From NCBI GenBank assembly GCA_002712045.1, contig PARX01000055.1, forward strand, positions 1-20,018: a DNA stretch of 20,018 bases, given 5' to 3'. This document shows positions 15,977 to 20,018 of the stretch, one piece after another. Both the position numbers and the translations under genes were made by a program. The number at the start of each line of letters is the position of its first letter. The stretch's first letter is position 1. The notes beneath the pieces were generated by a model. The model had not been told where the DNA came from, did no database searches, and was given only the letters and a program-made list of their open reading frames with translations. The stretch is from Paracoccaceae bacterium. Lineage in GTDB: Bacteria > Pseudomonadota > Alphaproteobacteria > Rhodobacterales > Rhodobacteraceae.

Positions 15977-16933
15977 ATGAGTTTAAGTAATTCAGAATCA
16001 GTTTCATCAATAATATCTACACAGTCAACATCATCAACATCATCATCGTCTCCTGAATCAGCATCAGCATCAGCATCTGCATCTGCATCAGCATCTGCAT
16101 CAGCATCTGCATCTGCATCAGCATCTGCATCTGCATCAGCATCTGCATCAGCATCTGCTTCGTCCTCGAAAACATCGTCATCTCAAGTAAATATGGAAAA
16201 AGAAATAAACGACTTTTATAAATTAAAAGCAAAATACGATGAAAAAATCTCAAAAATAAAACAAAAAATAAAAAATAAAAATACTTTAACAAAAAAAGAT
16301 AAACAAAAAGAATTCAGAAATATACAATTCAAATGTGTTAATTGTAATAGACCAGGTGGAACATTGTTTGAAATAAAAAAAAATAAATTATCTGCTTTAT
16401 GTGGTGCAAGTAATAAATGTGATTTAAATATTAGTATTGACAAAAAAACATATTATAATATACGAAATGAAAAGGCAGACGTAGAAGAAGAAATAAATCT
16501 ATTAAAAATATATATAATAAAAACAAAATTAGATTTTTTATTTAATTATATAGATGAAAGTGAAGCAATAAAAGAGTTTTCGATACAAAAAGAAGATTTA
16601 AACTTATTTTCAAAAGGATTAATTTCTACAAAAAAAGATTATATAGACATTGTAGATAATATAGAAAGAAATAATTTATTAAAAGAAACAATTATCTCAT
16701 TGCATGAAAAAATAATACAAATAAAAGATTTAGAAAAAAATTATATTGAAACAAAAAATACACAATTGATAGAAGATATTATTAATATTTATAAAATAGA
16801 TATAATACCATTAAATAAAAAAATTAGAGAACTTAGGTATAGTTATTATAATATTGTCAAGGATGAAAATGATAATAATATTATTATTAAAACACCGTAT
16901 ACATTAGACAAATTATTTTTACAGAATTTTTGA
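15977..16933 (+). CDS. Ser-Ala repeat protein with four-Cys zinc-binding motif, 318 aa
   Basis: Residues 1-28 are Ser/Thr-rich. Residues 29-62 are 17 Ala-Ser dipeptides in tandem. A basic, coiled-coil-like part follows (about 75-115, ending KKDKQKEFRNIQF). A four-cysteine cluster, C120-x2-C123 and C142-x5-C148 (KCVNCNRPGGT, then LCGASNKCDL), is a likely zinc site. The remaining ~170 residues are helical and charged, with IDESEAIKEFSIQKEDL. I recall this Cys/GG region from a protein conserved in mimivirus relatives, function unknown. The zinc ribbon could suggest nucleic-acid or protein binding. The Ser-Ala tract is likely disordered and polymorphic. Its stop is TGA, unlike most neighbours. 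Confidence 0.75.
   Translation: MSLSNSESVSSIISTQSTSSTSSSSPESASASASASASASASASASASASASASASASASASSSKTSSSQVNMEKEINDFYKLKAKYDEKISKIKQKIKNKNTLTKKDKQKEFRNIQFKCVNCNRPGGTLFEIKKNKLSALCGASNKCDLNISIDKKTYYNIRNEKADVEEEINLLKIYIIKTKLDFLFNYIDESEAIKEFSIQKEDLNLFSKGLISTKKDYIDIVDNIERNNLLKETIISLHEKIIQIKDLEKNYIETKNTQLIEDIINIYKIDIIPLNKKIRELRYSYYNIVKDENDNNIIIKTPYTLDKLFLQNF
16058..16162 (+). repeat. Hexanucleotide microsatellite coding (Ser-Ala)n
   Basis: Seventeen in-frame copies of gcatca or gcatct fill 16061-16162 (last copy gcttcg). The two hexamers alternate in a higher-order pattern (a, a, t, t, a, t, a, t, t, a, ...), which suggests that larger blocks were duplicated. Confidence 0.85.
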
Positions 16934-16950
16934 TATTATACAAATAAAAA

Positions 16951-17196
16951 ATGAACATAGATTATATAATGTTATTTAAATATATTTCCCTACCAATATT
17001 TATTATTAGTCTCTCGTTGGGAGTATTGTATGTATATTTATTAAACCCTAGTCCCAATATTATATATGTTTATCCTACACCCGACAATGTTAATCATATT
17101 GAATATAAGGATAAAGCAGATACGTGTTTTAGGTTTGAAGCATCAGAAGTAAGTTGTTCAAACAACAAATTTAAAGAGATACCAATACAAAGTTAA
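16951..17196 (+). CDS. Single-pass membrane protein with paired Cys, 81 aa
   Basis: A membrane helix lies at about residues 9-30 (FKYISLPIFIISLSLGVLYV). After it comes IIYVYPTPDN and a soluble part IEYKDKADTCFRFEASEVSC. Cys are at about 59 and 69. The motif resembles that of the next gene (VFHAPSFK, VYKYDNKCYKFKEHPTKC), so the two look like tandem paralogs. I recall such proteins as conserved in mimivirus relatives; function is unknown. They are likely virion membrane proteins with a small disulfide domain. The gap to the next gene is 21 bases, which suggests a close expression unit. Confidence 0.75.
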   Translation: MNIDYIMLFKYISLPIFIISLSLGVLYVYLLNPSPNIIYVYPTPDNVNHIEYKDKADTCFRFEASEVSCSNNKFKEIPIQS

Positions 17197-17217
17197 AAAA
17201 TAAAAACATAATATATA

Positions 17218-17469
17218 ATGGTTATTGACAATGTTATTAAATCAATGAAAACAGATATAGGAAAAATGATATTATCTATAATTTTAGGAATTGGTTTAGC
17301 CAGTTTATTTAGAAAATCATGTGAATCGCGAAATTGTTTAGTGTTTCACGCACCGTCTTTTAAAGAAATAAATGAGAATGTTTATAAATATGATAATAAA
17401 TGTTATAAATTTAAAGAACATCCCACAAAGTGTAATGGAAAAAAAAAGAAGCAGGTAAGATTTGCGTAA
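17218..17469 (+). CDS. Single-pass membrane protein, related to the preceding gene, 83 aa
   Basis: The N-terminus is MVIDNVIKSMKTDIGKMI followed by a membrane helix at about 16-32 (LSIILGIGLASLF). Two cysteines lie just after it (C34 and C39 area, SCESRNC). The soluble part (VYKYDNKCYKFKEHPTKC) ends in a lysine-rich tail and FA. I recall the 'SIILGLGLASLFRK' and 'CYKF' phrases from a protein that is conserved in mimivirus relatives. It is not enzymatic by any visible motif. A virion membrane role is inference. The gene lies 21 bases after its apparent paralog. Confidence 0.75.
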   Translation: MVIDNVIKSMKTDIGKMILSIILGIGLASLFRKSCESRNCLVFHAPSFKEINENVYKYDNKCYKFKEHPTKCNGKKKKQVRFA

Positions 17470-17505
17470 TTTATTTAATATATATTTTAATTTAATATAT
17501 ATTAT

Positions 17506-18156
17506 ATGACTTCTAATTTAGATGACTTGCCTGTTTCAAATCAAACCGATCAAAATAATATTACTCTACAAACAAGTGAAAAAAATACAGTAATAGAAGG
17601 TTCTATAAATAATATACAACAACAGCGCGAAAATGATTTAAAACAAAACATCGCACCATCAACCGGTCAGCAGGGAGTAAATAATAACGGTAATAACAAC
17701 GGTAATAACAACAACAACAATATAAATGATTTTGTTACAAGTATCCAAAGTGCTGTTTCAAGTGGTTCTTTGAGTTTACCTTCAAGGGATATACCGCAAA
17801 CACAAACTCATATAACACAGGATGATGAAATAAAACAAAATTTTATTCCAGGAGATAATGATGATTATATTGACGAATATAGAAGTAAACACGATATTAT
17901 AAATAATTATATGAAAAAACAAGAAAATAATAATAAAACAGACGATTTTTATAATAAACTACAAACGCCAATTTTAATGTCGGTATTATATTTTATATTT
18001 CAATTACCGGTAGTGAAAAAACTATTTTTAAAATTATTTCCTGCCTTTTATCACAAGGACGGAAATTTAAATTTAACTGGATTTATTGTAAATAGTGTCT
18101 TATTTTCTATTAGTTATTATATAATAAATTATTCAATTGATTATTTTAGCATCTAA
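17506..18156 (+). CDS. Asn-rich protein with two C-terminal membrane helices, 216 aa
   Basis: Residues 1-140 are polar and low complexity, with a run of Asn/Gly (NNNGNNNGNNNNNN) near residues 60-75 and many Gln. The last ~65 residues hold a well-formed part: KLQTPILMSVLYFIFQLPVV, KKLFLKLFPAFYHKDGNL, then FIVNSVLFSISYYIINYSID. Two membrane segments at about 155-170 and 193-212 flank a short loop. I recall this C-terminal part from a membrane protein conserved in mimivirus relatives, of unknown function. The disordered N-terminus is less conserved in kind. It converges with the deaminase gene with a 27-base gap. Confidence 0.7.
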   Translation: MTSNLDDLPVSNQTDQNNITLQTSEKNTVIEGSINNIQQQRENDLKQNIAPSTGQQGVNNNGNNNGNNNNNNINDFVTSIQSAVSSGSLSLPSRDIPQTQTHITQDDEIKQNFIPGDNDDYIDEYRSKHDIINNYMKKQENNNKTDDFYNKLQTPILMSVLYFIFQLPVVKKLFLKLFPAFYHKDGNLNLTGFIVNSVLFSISYYIINYSIDYFSI

Positions 18157-18183
18157 AAACATAACCTACCACATTCTAATATT

Positions 18184-18621
18184 CTACTCTTCAATATTTA
18201 ACTTTGTCATAGTAACTTTGGCTTGGTCAGCAAAATAATTTACAATTTCATCATTTTTATAATCGTTAATGTAACGAACTTCTTTTATACCAGAAGCACA
18301 TAATACTTTAATGCAATTAATACACGGATAATGAGTTATGTAAGCAACACTATCTTTACAACTAACCCCTCTTTTGGCACAATCCGCAATGGAATTTTGT
18401 TCTGCATGAATCGTTGCAATTTCATGATTGTCGCGCATAACTTGTTTATGTTCTGCACCAGGTAAATAACCATTATAACCCTGAGATATAATTCTGTTAT
18501 CTTTTACAAGTAAACATCCAACTTTTAATCGTTTACAAGGCGAACGATTTGCTGTGAGAGTAACTATATCTTTGAAATATTCATCCCACGATGGTCTTTT
18601 AGTTTCTAATTCTTCACACAT
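18184..18621 (-). CDS. Deoxycytidylate (dCMP) deaminase
   Basis: The enzyme converts dCMP to dUMP, which feeds thymidylate synthesis. The zinc site is H72-A-E74 (with E74 as the general acid/base), then P99-C100-I-N-C103. Supporting phrases are RLKVGCLLVKDNRIISQGYN and IHAEQNSIADCAKRG, typical of the dCMP/cytidine deaminase family. The length of 145 residues is close to the ~150-residue viral and cellular forms. Giant viruses and phages carry it to raise dTTP pools. Its stop codon is TAG, in contrast with most genes here. The start ATG at 18621 is close to the patatin gene, so the promoter lies in the AT-rich gap with a 30-base tandem duplication. Confidence 0.92.
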   Translation of the reverse strand: MCEELETKRPSWDEYFKDIVTLTANRSPCKRLKVGCLLVKDNRIISQGYNGYLPGAEHKQVMRDNHEIATIHAEQNSIADCAKRGVSCKDSVAYITHYPCINCIKVLCASGIKEVRYINDYKNDEIVNYFADQAKVTMTKLNIEE

Positions 18622-18630
18622 ACCAGTAAT

Positions 18631-18690
18631 ATGAATATCATATTATTTTTATGTAGTATTATGGATATCATATTATTTTTATGTAGAGTT
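18631..18690 (+). repeat. 30-base tandem duplication between deaminase and patatin genes
   Basis: Bases 18631-18660 and 18661-18690 are near-identical copies (atgaatatcatattattttt versus atggatatcatattattttt, then atgtag...). They differ at only a few positions. The duplication sits in the shared upstream region of two divergent genes. In one frame it adds two hydrophobic 10-residue copies to the patatin ORF, but that is probably non-coding. Confidence 0.75.
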
Positions 18691-18729
18691 ATAAGTTATA
18701 AGTTATATGTAAAAATAATTTATTGTTAT

Positions 18730-19662
18730 ATGGATGATAACAATAAACTATTAAATTTATATGTTAATACATTAGTAAAGAATGTAGATTCAAACAAAAT
18801 ACCAAAGGAAATAGATCTTATATTCGATGGTGGAGTGTTTAATGGATTTATCGGCTATGGATTTTCTATGTATTTAAATGAATTACAAAAACAAAAGAAA
18901 ACGAAAGTAGTTCGTGTCTCTGGATGTAGCATAGGTTCTTTATTAGCTTTATTATATATAGTAAATATTGAAAAAAAACTTGATATAGATATTAATAATA
19001 TATTTAAAAAAGGAATAACCGGATTTAAAGAAAAATATAATTTTAGTGAAAATGAAAAATTAATAAGAGAATTGGTTTATTTACTTTTTGAAGACGATAA
19101 TTTAAACATGTTAAAAGATAGATTATACATATCTTATTATGATATGAAAAAGGTGGAAAAAAAAATAGTACATAACTTTAAAAATAGGGACCATTTAATT
19201 GAATGTCTCATTAAAAGTAGTCATATCCCTTTTATTTCAAATAATGATTTTAAATATAAAAATAAATACATTGATGGGTTGACACCATACATTTTTAGAG
19301 ACAACCAAAGACCTTCATTGCATATAATGTTAATTACATTTAAAAATTTATCTCGTATTTTTTTTAATTCAAATGAAGTAAATGCGAATTCAAGAATAAT
19401 ATCGGGTGTTGCAGATGCAGATGAATTCTTTACTTGTGGTAAATCAAATATGTGTTCTTATGTTAGAGAATGGAATAATAAGAGATATTTATTTATAAGA
19501 GGGAGAGAACTATGCTGTTTTTTTATTATTTGGTTCATTGAAATTTTAATTATTATAACAAAATATATACCTGCTTTTGTAACGCGAACAACAATTTGTT
19601 GTGGATTAAAACATATTTTTAATGAAACATATAAAGATATTATGTTTAAATTAGTAAATTAA
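18730..19662 (+). CDS. Patatin-like phospholipase
   Basis: The frame is open from 18631, but I choose the ATG at 18730 because the family start resembles MDDNNKLLNLYVNTL and the upstream part is a 30-base duplication within the promoter gap. This start gives 310 aa; from 18631 it is 343. The catalytic Ser is S67 in G-C-S-I-G (nucleophile elbow), and the Asp is D182 in YIDG. The glycine-rich oxyanion segment is DGGVFNGFIGYG; the usual Arg is absent, as I recall in other giant-virus patatins. The C-terminus has a membrane segment (CFFIIWFIEILIIITKYIPA). It would hydrolyse acyl chains of membrane lipids, with an effect on host or virion membranes. It ends in TTAA shared with the stop of the convergent gene. 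Confidence 0.85.
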   Translation: MDDNNKLLNLYVNTLVKNVDSNKIPKEIDLIFDGGVFNGFIGYGFSMYLNELQKQKKTKVVRVSGCSIGSLLALLYIVNIEKKLDIDINNIFKKGITGFKEKYNFSENEKLIRELVYLLFEDDNLNMLKDRLYISYYDMKKVEKKIVHNFKNRDHLIECLIKSSHIPFISNNDFKYKNKYIDGLTPYIFRDNQRPSLHIMLITFKNLSRIFFNSNEVNANSRIISGVADADEFFTCGKSNMCSYVREWNNKRYLFIRGRELCCFFIIWFIEILIIITKYIPAFVTRTTICCGLKHIFNETYKDIMFKLVN

Positions 19663-19907
19663 TATTTTGGGTTCCATTTTTTAAAATTACAATTATCTAT
19701 GCACGCTTCAACCGGAACGCGTAAGCAAAATTTGTTTGGATATCCTTGTTTAATACACTTGCTATAGGATTCATACCCCTCTTTATTATAACTTCTTTTT
19801 ATTGTTACATATAATTTTGATATAAGGTTCCATAATGCAATTAATAATATAATTGGTGCTGCGTATTTAGTATTACTAAATGTTTTCTTCAAAAATTTAG
19901 AAATCAT
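19659..19907 (-). CDS. Small single-pass membrane protein with C-terminal Cys pairs, 82 aa
   Basis: A basic N-terminus (KFLKKTFSNTKY) leads to a membrane helix at about residues 17-33 (APIILLIALWNLISKLYV). The soluble C-terminus has GYESYSKCIKQGYPNKFCLR and then ACIDNCNFKKWNP. Cys are at about 51, 61, 68 and 72. I recall the 'YSKCIxQGYPxxFCL' phrase from small proteins conserved in mimivirus relatives, of unknown function. The cysteines suggest a compact disulfide-bonded domain outside the membrane. Its stop codon overlaps the patatin stop by two bases. Its upstream sequence is the AT tandem repeat at the window end. Confidence 0.75.
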   Translation of the reverse strand: MISKFLKKTFSNTKYAAPIILLIALWNLISKLYVTIKRSYNKEGYESYSKCIKQGYPNKFCLRVPVEACIDNCNFKKWNPKY

Positions 19908-19925
19908 ACCTCCTATTAATATAAT

Positions 19926-20018
19926 AAAATAATAAAAAATAAAATAATAAAAAATAAAATAATAAAAAATAAAATAATAAAAAATAAAATAATAAAAAAT
20001 AAAATAATAAAAAATAAA
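19926..20018. repeat. Six perfect copies of a 15-base AT repeat at the window end
   Basis: The unit aaaataataaaaaat repeats perfectly at 19926, 19941, 19956, 19971, 19986 and 20001, with three more bases of a seventh copy. It starts 18 bases upstream of the leftward gene at 19659-19907, so it forms its promoter region. The array reaches the window edge and its full length is unknown. It could be a terminal or assembly-limiting repeat. Confidence 0.85.

Noticed and set aside
16017..16292. Met/Leu/Gln-repeat leftward ORF
   Set aside because: Antisense reading of the Ser-Ala microsatellite.
18631..18729. N-terminal signal peptide of the patatin
   Set aside because: The hydrophobic stretch comes from a tandem duplication upstream of the likely start, in the shared promoter gap.

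Overview
The window looks like part of a giant-virus genome (Nucleocytoviricota, most likely Imitervirales, near the extended Mimiviridae/Mesomimiviridae such as Organic Lake phycodnavirus-type viruses). The DNA is very AT-rich and genes are packed with short AT-only gaps on both strands. There are no introns, tRNAs or bacterial-type ribosome binding sites. The recognisable genes are an RPB3/RPB11-type RNA polymerase subunit, a microbial-type viral rhodopsin, a dCMP deaminase and a patatin-like phospholipase. They sit among many short proteins that resemble conserved giant-virus proteins of unknown function. An AAAAATTGA box, the early-promoter motif known from mimivirus relatives, precedes the RNA polymerase gene. 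The family assignment rests on recalled similarity, not on a search.

Layout. Positions 1-6318 are a leftward block. It starts with a repeat-built, probably fibre-like protein that runs off the left edge. Small proteins follow: two short probable virion proteins, a short helical protein, a transmembrane DUF5762-like protein, a large acidic protein, a small helical protein and a thioredoxin-fold protein. A divergent promoter at 6319-6462 separates this from a rightward block (6463-14379): RPB3/RPB11, the rhodopsin, a 252-residue protein and a 1717-residue protein. From 14530 to 19907 comes a mixed-strand cluster of mostly small membrane proteins, with a zinc-knuckle protein carrying a Ser-Ala repeat, the dCMP deaminase and the patatin phospholipase. 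The window ends in six perfect copies of a 15-base AT repeat.

Two genes appear broken relative to their families. The rhodopsin has an in-frame TAG inside TM5, and the coding frame continues intact through TM6 and TM7, including the retinal lysine. The 252- and 1717-residue genes read as one ~1977-residue protein if one A is removed from an A7 run. Either could be sequencing error, real decay or recoding. Other notable structure includes a two-level repeat in the left gene, in-frame 9-base microsatellites in three genes, a tandem pair of related Cys-containing membrane proteins, and a perfect 30-base palindrome over a stop codon that recalls the hairpin 3'-end signals of mimivirus mRNAs.

Functionally, the polymerase subunit serves viral transcription and the deaminase feeds dUMP/dTMP synthesis. 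The rhodopsin, if functional, would change host membrane ion flow in light. The patatin and small membrane proteins probably concern virion membranes or host lipids; that last point is inference.
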